Below, piece by piece: positions 7,710-15,680 of a stretch of DNA of 54,937 nucleotides; the first letter of the stretch is position 1, and each line of letters opens with the position of its first letter. The notes below the pieces were generated by a model. The model was not told the origin of the DNA. It saw only the letters and a program-made list of their open reading frames with translations, and did no database searches. Position numbers and translations under genes: made by a program. This DNA is from an uncultured Bacteroidales bacterium. Its GTDB lineage: Bacteria > Bacteroidota > Bacteroidia > Bacteroidales > Muribaculaceae. The stretch spans positions 1 to 54,937 of the forward strand of contig CACZHT010000035.1 of NCBI GenBank assembly GCA_902781045.1, given 5' to 3'.

Positions 7710-10700
7710 TTAATTACCGAGCATCTCTTTGATGACGAGGTTCACGTCCTCGATGCCGACATTGCCATTGCCACTGACATCGGCGCGCGACTTGTGGGTG
7801 GGATTGGTGTCATTGCCCAGCATCACGTTGATGACGATGTTCACGTCCTCGATGCCGACATTGCCATTGCCATCGACATCGTAGGTTCCGCCCTGGTTCG
7901 TCTTGGGATAGAGGCTGGTGTAGACCTCGCTCTTGCCGCTGGCCTCGCTGCTAGAGAGCTTCAGGTAGGCCATGCCGGCATTCAGGTTGTAGGTCGACGA
8001 CGGGTCGATAAACTTCTTGTTGCTGGCATCCCAGTAGTAGCCCACGGTCTGTGCGTTGACATTGACCGAGCTGCCGGGGTTGCCGATGAAGTAGTTGGTC
8101 ATCGGGGCCGAAACACTGCCGCTGGGACGGCTGATGCGGTACTCGGTGTTGACGTTCAGGTCGACCAACAGCAGACCGGTGTTCTCGGGTGCCTGGTTGG
8201 CCTTGGTCAGGGTGACCTCCTTGCCGTTCTGGTTCTTGTCATAGTTGCTGGCGTAGTAAGCGTTGATGTTGCTACCCGACAGGTTCACAGGCACCACCGA
8301 ACTGAACATGGTGGTCTGTGTAGTGGGCTTGATCCACACGTTGAGCTTGGCGGCATAGTCGTTGCCCCAAGCTTTGGCCTTGGTCTGGTAGTCGTTGGCG
8401 CGGTTGTTGGGCACCCACACCTTGCCGATGCTGCTGCTCCACACGGTCGAGCCCATGGTGGGCACGGCCATGTCGGGGAAGTAGATTGAACTCAGCGTGC
8501 TGGCGCACAGTGCCCAGCCCTCGAGGGTGGTCACCGTGCTGGGCACCTTGACCTCGCCGGTGATCTTGCTCTGATAGAACGCGTCGTGGCCGATGAAGGT
8601 CAGGCCACTGGGCAATGTCAGGTTGTTTACCTTGTACTCACAGTTGCGGAAGGCACTCTGGCCGATGCGTGTCACGGCTGCAGGAATGGTGCCGCCGGTA
8701 TACTTGCTGCCGTAGAGCAGCGAGTCGCCAATCTCGGTAATCAGATACTTGCGGACATCACCACTGACGGTGCGGTCCTCCTCATAGGTGTCAAAACCAT
8801 AATTGCCAGTCTCGGTAGAGTTCTGGATGTTGGGGTGGTAGACATACTTGGCCTTGCCGGCGTAGGTTGTTCCGTTGTAGGTGGTCGACGACGTGCTCAG
8901 GATGGTCAAAAGATATTTGCCATGACCATTGTTGTAGGAGAAGTCGTAGGCACCGGCGGTCACGTAGCTCGTGCGGCCGCTGAACTTGCTGTTGTTCTTA
9001 TAGTGCTGCACATAGCCGGTCGGGACACGGATGTAGCAGGTGCTGGGCACGCCGGTGAAGTCCCAACCCGTGTAGCTGTAGTGCCAACTTGTGTTGTAGA
9101 CAATCTCTTTGAGCGTGCTGGTGTTGCACCAGAAGTCGCAGTAGCTGCTGATGCCACTGGGCACCACGATGCGCTCATACTTGCCGTTGGAAAAGGCATA
9201 CATACCAACTTCTCTCACACCGTAAGGAATCTGCACCGTGCCAGTGAGGCCCGAGCCCTCGAAGGCGCGGTTGTCAATCCTTTCCAGCTTGTGGGTGAAG
9301 GCGTAGGCCGTGATGGGCTGGTTCTGGAAGGCGTAAGCACCAACGGTGTCGACATTGACGCAGCCGGTGATGGTGTAGTTGGTGCCAGTGCTCTTATAAG
9401 TGAACGACTTCTCACCAATCATGGTCACCGCATATTTCTTGCCGTTCAGCGATATGTATGCCGGCACATCCACCGTGGTTGCCGAACCCCTTGCAGCTCC
9501 ATAGGCAACAGTCTTGACTCGCCCGTCATAAGTCGTTCCGTCGTTTGCGGTATATGATGCCGTACTGGTGACGGTATAACCCGGTCCGTCTGATGAGGGG
9601 TAGTAGTCTAATGCTTGCGCGTCGCGGTTCACGCCATAGAAGCCAGTCCAGCCGGCGCTGCTGTACGCGCTCTCGCGGCCGTAAGGCACATACAGGTCGA
9701 TGTTGTTGTGGGTGCCGAAGTAGTCGTTGGCCGTGATGGTGGGCGGGTTCTGCATGTTGACGTAGACATACGCGCTCGTGCTGATGCCTTTGAACACGTT
9801 GCTGTTGCTCAGCGAGGTCACCGAGCTGGGGATGCGGATTGTGTTCAAAGCGCTGCAGCCTATGAAAGCATAACTCTCGATGGTCTTCACACCGTAGGGC
9901 AGTGTAGCTCCGGTGATCTTGTCGCAATAGGAGTGGCTAAACGTCCACACGCGCGACAAGGTGCTGGGATAGCTCATGTTACCGCTCTTTGCCTTGGGCA
10001 CGCGCCACAGGGTGGTCTTGGAGTAGTTGTAGAGGCAGCCGTCATAGATTGCGAAGCTCGAGCTGCCCGAGGCCAGCTCGAAGGCGGCCAGCGACGTGAA
10101 GCCCGTGAATGTGCTGGTGTTGAAGTTGAAGTTCGAAGGGGGCAGCACCAGCTTGGTCACATTCTGCACACCGGTGTTTGTGCTCTGTTGATGAATGTAC
10201 TTCACGTTGGTGGCTTTGGTCAGGTCGATGGTCTTCAGCGAGGTCTGGCCCTCGAAGACATCGCTGCCGATGGTGTCGATTGAGAAGGCGATGCCACCGC
10301 CACTGGGAGAGTACCAAGAATCCGAGGGTTTGTAAATGGTGCCGCCGCTGGTCTGGCCACCGTTGGTGTTGTATCCCACAAGTGTGGCACTGCGAGTCAC
10401 GCTGGGGCCGTCAGTGTCGGGCCAACCAATGGCATACATGCCACCATCACTCATATACTCATCGTAGGCGTAGCGCGAATACTCGACCGTGGCAAACTGT
10501 GTGAAGCCCGTCCGGCTCTTGTATTCGGCCGGGGTCTTCTTGCTCTGCGTCGAGATGCACAGTGTCATGCCCGAGTTGCTGGGGAACGAGGTGGAATACA
10601 TGCCGCCCTGCGGGAAGGTGAAGCCGGCATAGTAGACCCACTTGAGGGAGGTACAGCCCTTGAAGGCATCGGCATAGACAGTTCTGAGCGAGCTGGGCAG

Positions 10701-11036
10701 ACGCACATAGGTGATGCCCGTGCAGCCCTCGAAGACGTTACCCTCGATGGTGCTCACACCGAAGCGCATCTCGACGCTGGTAACGTTGGTTGCGTTCTTG
10801 AACGAGTTGGCGTCAATGCCGTTCACACGATAGGTAGTGCCATTGTAAGTCACCTTTGACGGGATGACGACAGCCAGGTTGCTCTTGCCCTTTGCCGCAG
10901 CGGTCAGGCCGGTGCACCAGGCGTTGGGGCTATAAATCTTGTACGTCAAGTCGCCCACAGAGAACTCCTGGGCCGACGCACCCAATGCCGTCAACACCAT
11001 GATGACGGCGATGAGAAGCTTGTTGAGTTTTTTCAT
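7710..11036 (-). CDS. BspA-like leucine-rich-repeat surface protein with dockerin-like tail
   Basis: A 1108-residue exported protein. It begins MKKLNKLLIAVIMVLTALGA with signal-peptidase context ASA-QE. Most of the chain is made of BspA-type LRR_5 units, visible as repeated phrases such as IESYAFIGCSALNTIRIPSS, IGQSAFRNCEYKVNNLTLPSG and VGMYAFSNGKYERIVVPSG. The C-terminus holds two dockerin-like loops (DVDGNGNVGIEDVN and DVSGNGNVGIEDVN), each followed by VI(N/K)xMLGN. BspA-type proteins are commonly adhesins or ligand binders; the ligand here is unknown. I chose the ATG at 11036 because a good promoter ends near 11140, so the longer frame starting at 11132 would begin at the transcription start and lack a signal peptide. 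The gene appears monocistronic, with its own promoter and terminator. Confidence 0.92.
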   Translation of the reverse strand: MKKLNKLLIAVIMVLTALGASAQEFSVGDLTYKIYSPNAWCTGLTAAAKGKSNLAVVIPSKVTYNGTTYRVNGIDANSFKNATNVTSVEMRFGVSTIEGNVFEGCTGITYVRLPSSLRTVYADAFKGCTSLKWVYYAGFTFPQGGMYSTSFPSNSGMTLCISTQSKKTPAEYKSRTGFTQFATVEYSRYAYDEYMSDGGMYAIGWPDTDGPSVTRSATLVGYNTNGGQTSGGTIYKPSDSWYSPSGGGIAFSIDTIGSDVFEGQTSLKTIDLTKATNVKYIHQQSTNTGVQNVTKLVLPPSNFNFNTSTFTGFTSLAAFELASGSSSFAIYDGCLYNYSKTTLWRVPKAKSGNMSYPSTLSRVWTFSHSYCDKITGATLPYGVKTIESYAFIGCSALNTIRIPSSVTSLSNSNVFKGISTSAYVYVNMQNPPTITANDYFGTHNNIDLYVPYGRESAYSSAGWTGFYGVNRDAQALDYYPSSDGPGYTVTSTASYTANDGTTYDGRVKTVAYGAARGSATTVDVPAYISLNGKKYAVTMIGEKSFTYKSTGTNYTITGCVNVDTVGAYAFQNQPITAYAFTHKLERIDNRAFEGSGLTGTVQIPYGVREVGMYAFSNGKYERIVVPSGISSYCDFWCNTSTLKEIVYNTSWHYSYTGWDFTGVPSTCYIRVPTGYVQHYKNNSKFSGRTSYVTAGAYDFSYNNGHGKYLLTILSTSSTTYNGTTYAGKAKYVYHPNIQNSTETGNYGFDTYEEDRTVSGDVRKYLITEIGDSLLYGSKYTGGTIPAAVTRIGQSAFRNCEYKVNNLTLPSGLTFIGHDAFYQSKITGEVKVPSTVTTLEGWALCASTLSSIYFPDMAVPTMGSTVWSSSIGKVWVPNNRANDYQTKAKAWGNDYAAKLNVWIKPTTQTTMFSSVVPVNLSGSNINAYYASNYDKNQNGKEVTLTKANQAPENTGLLLVDLNVNTEYRISRPSGSVSAPMTNYFIGNPGSSVNVNAQTVGYYWDASNKKFIDPSSTYNLNAGMAYLKLSSSEASGKSEVYTSLYPKTNQGGTYDVDGNGNVGIEDVNIVINVMLGNDTNPTHKSRADVSGNGNVGIEDVNLVIKEMLGN

Positions 11037-11141
11037 AATTGTTAGTATTAAGTTAGACAAATAATTAGTAATCAACTCATATTGTGCGACTTGCATCGCG
11101 CAGCAGCGTGCCTGATTACCATTCCAACACACTACTGCGCT

Positions 11142-11173
11142 GCAAATATAGCAAATAATCTTTAAATGACAAA
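11142..11173 (-). promoter_or_regulatory. Bacteroidota promoter of the BspA-like gene
   Basis: On the minus strand TTTG (11173-11170) is followed after 19 bp by TATATTTGC (11150-11142), matching the consensus exactly. The leader would be about 100 nt long. Confidence 0.8.
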
Positions 11174-11286
11174 GAAAAATCTTAAATTTTCAACGACAAT
11201 CGCCATTTTTCCACTGAGGGTGTCTGCCATTCTCCGCTCCACAGAGCCCACCTGCCGCCTCTTCGCCGCCTGCCTCCCCTAGTGTG

Positions 11287-11500
11287 GAGGCTGCTGAAAA
11301 AGTAATAAACCGCGAATTACGCGAATAAAACGCGAACCTTTAGCTCGCAACCGAACGGGCGCAATTTTTCTTGAATATAATTTTTTTCTTGAATATAATT
11401 TGAAATATCACGAAATTTATAGATAATTTATTCAGATTTAGGTTTGAATAAACCATCGTGAAGCAAATCAATTATTTGCCTGTACTTTTTCAGCAGCCTC
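11287..11500. mobile_element. 214-bp MITE with perfect 18-bp terminal inverted repeats
   Basis: GAGGCTGCTGAAAAAGTA (11287-11304) is the exact reverse complement of TACTTTTTCAGCAGCCTC (11483-11500). Both ends are flanked by the same hexamer AGTGTG (11281-11286 and 11501-11506), a 6-bp target-site duplication. The inside is A/T-rich and has no open frame. This is the structure of a non-autonomous DNA transposon; the transposase family that moves it is not encoded in this window. Confidence 0.85.
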
Positions 11501-11520
11501 AGTGTGCGCTGGGTTGCTCG

Positions 11521-11600
11521 GTGCGACATGGGGTCTGACCCATCTGTGCCACCGAGTTTTGCTCGGCTGGCAACAGAGGGTCTGACCCCGTGTCGCGCAC
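11521..11600. repeat. GGGTCTGACCC interspersed element
   Basis: Two GGGTCTGACCC cores, near 11531 and 11579, bracket an inner hairpin built on CACCGAGTTTTGCTCGG and GGCTGGCAACAGAG. It begins about 20 bp beyond the MITE. Confidence 0.75.
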
Positions 11601-11636
11601 CGCTCGGCTAATCACCTGTCGTGCACAGTCGCTGCG

Positions 11637-11715
11637 CTGCCTCCTTTCTGTCGCTGCGCTGCCTCCTTTCTGTCGCTGCGCTGCCTCCTTTCTGTCGCTG
11701 CGCTGCCTCCTTTCC
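11637..11715. repeat. 22-bp tandem repeat, about 4 copies
   Basis: The unit CGCTGCGCTGCCTCCTTTCT plus GT is repeated about four times; the last copy has a C for T change. It runs directly into the next GGGTCAGACCC element. Confidence 0.8.
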
Positions 11716-11785
11716 GTCGCTGCGAGGGGTCAGACCCCCTGTTGCCAGCCTCGCTTCGCTCGGTGGCACATTGGGTCTGACCCCT
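11716..11785. repeat. GGGTCAGACCC interspersed element, opposite orientation
   Basis: GGGGTCAGACCCC and GGGTCTGACCCC flank GTTGCCAGCCTCGCTTCGCT followed by CGGTGGCAC. The order is inverted relative to the copy at 11521. Confidence 0.75.
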
Positions 11786-11870
11786 GGTGCCTCCTGGCGC
11801 TTGCTGCCGACCCCTGGCGCCTCCTGGCGCTTGCTGCCGACCCCTGGTGCCTCCTGGCGCTTGCTGCCGC
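11781..11870. repeat. 30-bp tandem repeat, 3 copies
   Basis: Three exact-length units begin CCCCTGG(T/C)GCCTCCTGGCGC and end TTGCTGCCG(A/C), with only two variable positions. Confidence 0.85.
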
Positions 11871-11947
11871 TCCACCAGCCCTTCGACCGCTGCAGCTGCC
11901 TTGATGAAAGATGAATTTGGTGATTATTTCATAGAAAAAGCCTCGCA

Positions 11948-11980
11948 TTTGCGGCATTGAAAACATTTTGCTACCTTTGC
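11948..11980 (+). promoter_or_regulatory. Promoter of the GH125 mannosidase gene
   Basis: TTTG (11948-11951), a 20-bp spacer, then TACCTTTGC (11972-11980). The ATG at 12000 is only about 13 nt beyond the predicted start of transcription, a very short leader. Confidence 0.8.
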
Positions 11981-11999
11981 GCAAAAATCAATACACATT

Positions 12000-13442
12000 A
12001 TGCTGAAACGTACCCTCTTCATCGCCCTGGCCGTGGCGGCAATGACCATGAGCCATGCCGGACAAGCCCAACGAGAGTTCAATCAGGAGCAAGCCACTCC
12101 CGTCGATCACCGTGTGCCCGAAGCCGACCGCCTCTTTGTCAGTCGCGCCATCGAGAACGAAATCGCACGCGTACAGAGACTTCTGACCAACAAAAAGTTG
12201 GCCGATATGTTCGCCAAGTGCTTCCCTAACACGCTCGACACCACTGTGCACTTCCGTCTGGACCAGGGCGGCAAGCCCGATGCCATCGTCTACACCGGCG
12301 ACATCCACGCCATGTGGCTGCGTGACTCGGGGGCGCAGGTGTGGCCTTACGTGCAGTTCGCCAACAATGACCCGCGGCTGCGCCAACTCATCGAGGGGGT
12401 CATTCGCCGCCAGTTTGCATCGATTGTACTTGACCCCTATGCCAACGCCTTCAATGACGGCCCCACGGGCAGTTACTGGAGCAGCGACCTCACCGACATG
12501 AAGCCCGAGCTGCACGAGCGCAAGTATGAGATCGACTCGCTGTGCTACCCGCTGCGCCTGGCCTATGAGTACTGGCGCGTGACGGGCGATGCCAGCATCT
12601 TCGACAGCACCTGGCTGCAGGCCATAGAAAAAATACTCACCGTCTTCGTTGACCAGCAGCGCAAGAACGGGCGTGGAGCTTATAAGTTCCAGCGCAAAAC
12701 CCATGTGGCTACCGACACCCGCAACAATGGCGGCTATGGCAATCCCGTGCGCCCCGTTGGGCTCATCGCGTCGGCCTTCCGTCCCAGCGACGATGCCACC
12801 ATCTTCCAGTTCCTGGTGCCCAGCAACTTCATGGCCGTTTCGTCATTGCGCAAGGCCGCCCAGATTCTCACGCAGGTCAATGTGCGTCCTGATCTGGCAC
12901 ACCGTTGCACCACGCTGGCTGACGAGGTCGAGCAAGCCCTGCGGCAGTATGCCGTGGTGCGGCATCCCAAGTATGGCGACATCTATGCCTTTGAGGTCGA
13001 CGGCTTCGGTGGCCAGAACCTGATGGACGATGCCAATGTGCCCAGTCTGCTGGCCATGCCCTATCTGGGCGATGTCAGTGCCGACGACCCCATCTATCAG
13101 AACACCCGCCGTTTTGTCCTGAGCGAGGACAACCCCTATTTCTTCAAGGGCACGGCAGCCGAGGGCATCGGCGGACCCCACATCGGGCAGGATATGATTT
13201 GGCCCATGAGCATCATGATGCGGGCGTTCACCAGCCAGGACGAGGCCGAGATCAAGTGGTGTGTCGAGACACTCATGCGCACCGATGCTGGCACGGGCTA
13301 CATGCACGAGTCGTTCCACAAGGATGACCCCAACAACTACACCCGCCGCTGGTTTGCCTGGCAGAACACCCTGTTCGGCGAGCTCATCCTGCACCTTGTC
13401 AACACCGGCCACCTCGCCACCCTCAACGCCATCCCGAACTGA
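12000..13442 (+). CDS. Glycoside hydrolase family 125 exo-alpha-1,6-mannosidase
   Basis: A 480-residue metal-independent exo-alpha-mannosidase that trims alpha-1,6-linked mannose, probably from N-glycan cores or yeast-type mannan. It begins with a signal peptide (MLKRTLFIALAVAAMTMSHA-GQAQ), so it acts in the periplasm or at the surface. Family landmarks are YTGDIHAMWLRDSGAQVWPY near residues 98-117, GPTGSYWSSDLTD, YEIDSLCYPLRLAY, NPVRPVGLIASAFRPSDDA, GGQNLMDDANVPSLLAMPYL, EGIGGPHIGQDMIWPMSIMM and the ending RRWFAWQNTLFGELIL. The length fits the family. It stands alone with its own promoter and no SusC/SusD pair nearby, so it is not in an evident polysaccharide utilisation locus. Confidence 0.95.
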   Translation: MLKRTLFIALAVAAMTMSHAGQAQREFNQEQATPVDHRVPEADRLFVSRAIENEIARVQRLLTNKKLADMFAKCFPNTLDTTVHFRLDQGGKPDAIVYTGDIHAMWLRDSGAQVWPYVQFANNDPRLRQLIEGVIRRQFASIVLDPYANAFNDGPTGSYWSSDLTDMKPELHERKYEIDSLCYPLRLAYEYWRVTGDASIFDSTWLQAIEKILTVFVDQQRKNGRGAYKFQRKTHVATDTRNNGGYGNPVRPVGLIASAFRPSDDATIFQFLVPSNFMAVSSLRKAAQILTQVNVRPDLAHRCTTLADEVEQALRQYAVVRHPKYGDIYAFEVDGFGGQNLMDDANVPSLLAMPYLGDVSADDPIYQNTRRFVLSEDNPYFFKGTAAEGIGGPHIGQDMIWPMSIMMRAFTSQDEAEIKWCVETLMRTDAGTGYMHESFHKDDPNNYTRRWFAWQNTLFGELILHLVNTGHLATLNAIPN

Positions 13443-13463
13443 GCCCTAAAACAAAAGGACAGT

Positions 13464-13498
13464 TTTTAATTCATAATTTATAATTCATAATTCATAAT
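13464..13498. repeat. 35-bp A/T-rich sequence, copy 1
   Basis: This string (TTTTAATTCATAATTTATAA and on to TTCATAAT) is identical to 48951-48985. Each copy sits at or just after a stop codon. Confidence 0.85.
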
Positions 13499-13592
13499 CG
13501 CTTCGCGTAGAGTTCGCGGTTGTATTAAGACATAAGGACATAAGGACAAAAGATTTTCGCGTTGCTTCGTGGTTGTCACGTTTTTTTTGTCA

Positions 13593-13630
13593 CGAATTAT
13601 CGAATTATCGAATTATCGAATTATCGAATT
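13593..13630. repeat. 8-bp tandem repeat CGAATTAT
   Basis: Four copies of CGAATTAT in a row, then a partial fifth. Confidence 0.85.
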
Positions 13631-13638
13631 TGTGCCAC

Positions 13639-13917
13639 ATTCGCGTAATTCGCGGTTTAAAAAAAACTTCGCGGGGATTCGCGGTTTAAAAATTCTTCGC
13701 GGGGATTCGCGGTTAAAAAAATCTTCGCGTGGCTTCGCGGTTTAAAAAACCTTCGCGGGGATTCGCGGTTAAAAAAGCTTCGCGGGGATTCGCGGTTAAA
13801 AAAACTTCGCATGGCTTCGCGGTTAAAAAAACCTTCGCGGGGATTCGCGGTTTAAAAATTCTTCGCGGGGATTCGCGGTTTAAAAATCTTCGCGGTAATG
13901 CGCGGTTTAAAAAAGCA
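13639..13917. repeat. 27-28-bp tandem array, about 10 copies
   Basis: The unit is CTTCGCGGGGATTCGCGGTT followed by TAAAAATT or AAAAAAAC. Copies vary in the middle (GGGGATT, GTGGCTT, ATGGCTT, GTAATGC) and in the A-run length. No unique spacers separate the units, so it is not a CRISPR array. It ends about 60 bp before the pyrE promoter. Confidence 0.85.
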
Positions 13918-13954
13918 GGCGGAGCAAAAAATTTTCTTAATTTGGGTTGCAGAT

Positions 13955-13986
13955 TTTGACGATTGGGCAGAATGTGCTAACTTTGC
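13955..13986 (+). promoter_or_regulatory. Promoter of pyrE
   Basis: TTTG (13955-13958), a 19-bp spacer, then TAACTTTGC (13978-13986); the ATG follows about 40 bp later. Confidence 0.8.
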
Positions 13987-14026
13987 AAGCTAAAACAATC
14001 AAGAATATTATTAACTGTACAGACTC

Positions 14027-14674
14027 ATGAAAGATTTAGACCAACTCCTCGCCGAGAAACTGCTAAGCATCAGTGCCATCAAGCTGCAACCCAGCATCCC
14101 TTTTGTGTGGGCATCGGGCTGGAACTCACCCATCTATACAGACAACCGCAAGACTCTCTCCTACCCTGAGGTGCGCAACTTCATCAAGGTTGAGCTGTCG
14201 CGTCTCATTGCCGAGAACTTCAGCCAGGCCGAGGTGGTGGCCGGCGTAGCCACCGGAGCCATCGCCCAGGGCGCACTTGTGGCCGACACCCTGTCGTTGC
14301 CCTTTGTTTACATCCGCTCGACTCCCAAGGATCATGGTCTGGAGAACCTCATCGAGGGCAACATCAAGCCCGGGCAGAAGGTGGTCATCGTCGAGGACTT
14401 GGTTTCGACCGGCAAGAGCAGCCTCAAGGCAGCTCAGGCCGTGCGCGATGCCGGTGCCGAGGTCATCGGCATGGTTGCCATCTTCACCTACGAGTTTCCG
14501 CAGGCTGCCGAGGCATTCAAGCAGGCAGGCATCCAGCTGCTCACCATCAGCAACTACACCGCGATGGTCGACGCAGCAGTCAAGGCCAAGTATATCAAGC
14601 CCGAGGATGTCGAGACCCTCAAGCAATGGCGCGAAGACCCCGCCAACTGGACTCCCAACAAAGTCATCGACTAG
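14027..14674 (+). CDS. pyrE: Orotate phosphoribosyltransferase
   Basis: A 215-residue cytosolic enzyme joining orotate to PRPP to form OMP in pyrimidine synthesis. It shows the type I PRTase PRPP-binding motif VVIVEDLVSTGKSS near residues 119-132, the N-terminal PFVWASGWNSPIYTDNR orotate/PRPP loop, and the flexible-loop region PFVYIRSTPKDHGLENLIEG. The length fits the family. It has its own promoter and may be cotranscribed with the SRPBCC, recX and comF genes downstream, though 83 bp of short repeats separate it from the first. Confidence 0.96.
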   Translation: MKDLDQLLAEKLLSISAIKLQPSIPFVWASGWNSPIYTDNRKTLSYPEVRNFIKVELSRLIAENFSQAEVVAGVATGAIAQGALVADTLSLPFVYIRSTPKDHGLENLIEGNIKPGQKVVIVEDLVSTGKSSLKAAQAVRDAGAEVIGMVAIFTYEFPQAAEAFKQAGIQLLTISNYTAMVDAAVKAKYIKPEDVETLKQWREDPANWTPNKVID

Positions 14675-14682
14675 TTTAGACG

Positions 14683-14750
14683 ATAGACGATAGACGATAG
14701 ACGTTAACTGTTAACTGTTAACTATAAACTATAAACTGTAAACTCTAAAC
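14683..14750. repeat. Short phrase repeats between pyrE and the SRPBCC gene
   Basis: GACGATA occurs three times, then TTAACTG/TTAACTA/TAAACTA/TAAACTG/TAAACTC follow as 7-bp units. Similar TTAACTATTAACT words occur near 49480-49510. Confidence 0.8.
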
Positions 14751-14757
14751 AACATCT

Positions 14758-15201
14758 GTGGACACCTACAAGAGCGATGCACAACGCATCAACCACAACA
14801 TAGAAATCATCTACCAGAAGTTGAGCAACCCTGCCGTGTTCCAGCAGCAGATTGAGGCCAACAAAGACCGTCTGCCCGAGGAGGCGCGTGCCAATATCGA
14901 GAAGGTCACCTTTGGCTCCGACTCCATCTGCATCGAATCGCCCATGGGTCCGCTCAAGCTTGCCATCGACGCCGAGCAGAGCCAGGCGCCCGGTCGCCTC
15001 GTCTTCACCGCGGCGCAGGCACCTGTCAAGTTCAACATGATGATTGAGCTGACTGCCGTGAGCGACAGCGAGACCGACAGTGTGGCCTCGTTGCAGCTCG
15101 ACCTGCCCTTCTTCCTGCGCGGCATGGTGGGCAAGCAGCTGGAGGAGGGAGCTAAAAAGTTCGGTCAGATGCTGGCCATGCTCCCCTACGAGAACCTATG
15201 A
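14758..15201 (+). CDS. SRPBCC-fold protein (START/polyketide-cyclase-like), unknown ligand
   Basis: A 147-residue protein read from a GTG at 14758; no upstream ATG is in frame. The alternation of strands with a final long helix (GMVGKQLEEGAKKFGQMLAMLPYENL) fits the SRPBCC superfamily of lipid or hydrophobic-ligand-binding proteins found in Bacteroidales. It has no signal peptide. Its stop overlaps the recX start by 4 nt (ATGA-type overlap), so the two are probably cotranslated. The start codon is the least certain part, and the biochemical role is unknown. Confidence 0.75.
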   Translation: MDTYKSDAQRINHNIEIIYQKLSNPAVFQQQIEANKDRLPEEARANIEKVTFGSDSICIESPMGPLKLAIDAEQSQAPGRLVFTAAQAPVKFNMMIELTAVSDSETDSVASLQLDLPFFLRGMVGKQLEEGAKKFGQMLAMLPYENL

Positions 15202-15680
15202 CCAGCGAACAGGCACTGTCGCGACTGGCGGCACTGTGCAGCCGGGGCGAACAAGCCGAGAGCGACCTGCGCGACAAGTTGCGGCGGTGGCAGGTCGCTC
15301 CCGCCGAGGCCGAAGACATCATCCGGCGGCTCAAGGATGAGAAATTCCTGAGCGACGAGCGTTATGCGCATGCCTTTGTGCGCGACAAGGTGCGCTTCAA
15401 CGGCTGGGGGCGCATCAAGATTGCCCATGCCCTGCGCCAGAAGCACATCGACAGCCAGTGGATTGAGCAAGCCCTCGTCGACGAGGTCGACGAGGCGGCC
15501 TATCACGATACGCTCCTCCACCTGATGCAGGGCAAGCTCCGTTCGGTGTCGAGCCGGGAGCCGCAGGCCGCCCGTGCCGCCCTGTTGCGGTTCGCCGCCT
15601 CACGCGGCTTCGAGTCAGACCTGTGCTACCGCTGCCTCGACGAGGTGTGGCACGCACACAACCAGCCCGGCGATGAATAA
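15198..15680 (+). CDS. recX: RecX-type regulatory protein
   Basis: A 160-residue all-helical protein of the RecX family, which modulates RecA filaments. It shows the RecX repeats: LSRLAALCSRGEQAESDLRDKL, then IIRRLKDEKFLSDERYAHAFV, and FNGWGRIKIAHALRQKHID. It overlaps the SRPBCC gene by 4 nt and the downstream comF-type gene by 8 nt, giving a compact operon. recA is not in the window. The divergent C-terminal third is usual for the family. Confidence 0.88.
   Translation: MTSEQALSRLAALCSRGEQAESDLRDKLRRWQVAPAEAEDIIRRLKDEKFLSDERYAHAFVRDKVRFNGWGRIKIAHALRQKHIDSQWIEQALVDEVDEAAYHDTLLHLMQGKLRSVSSREPQAARAALLRFAASRGFESDLCYRCLDEVWHAHNQPGDE

Larger units (their letters stand above)
11037..11999. other. 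Gene-free interval (963 bp) made largely of repeats
   Basis: It contains the BspA-like promoter, a MITE (11287-11500), two GGGTCTGACCC elements, a 22-bp and a 30-bp tandem array, and the GH125 promoter. The open frames of 84-104 codons here are translations of the repeats. Confidence 0.8.
13443..14026. other. Repeat-filled interval (584 bp) before pyrE
   Basis: It holds a 35-bp A/T-rich string shared with 48951-48985, an 8-bp microsatellite, a 27-28-bp tandem array and the pyrE promoter. No gene is supported; a 76-codon frame is a translation of the array. Confidence 0.8.

Noticed and set aside
11037..11132. Upstream extension of the BspA-like protein to 11132
   Set aside because: The promoter -7 box ends at 11142, so the extension would start at the transcription start, and it would bury the signal peptide.
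11590..11914. Several 84-104-codon frames on both strands
   Set aside because: All are translations of the 22-bp and 30-bp tandem arrays and the palindromic elements.
13639..13917. Possible CRISPR array
   Set aside because: Units are directly adjacent with no unique spacers and no cas genes are nearby.
13729..13959. 76-codon frame encoding RFKNLRG/GFAVKK repeats
   Set aside because: It is the translation of the 27-28-bp tandem array; unit length alternates between 27 and 28 bp, so the frame shifts along the array.
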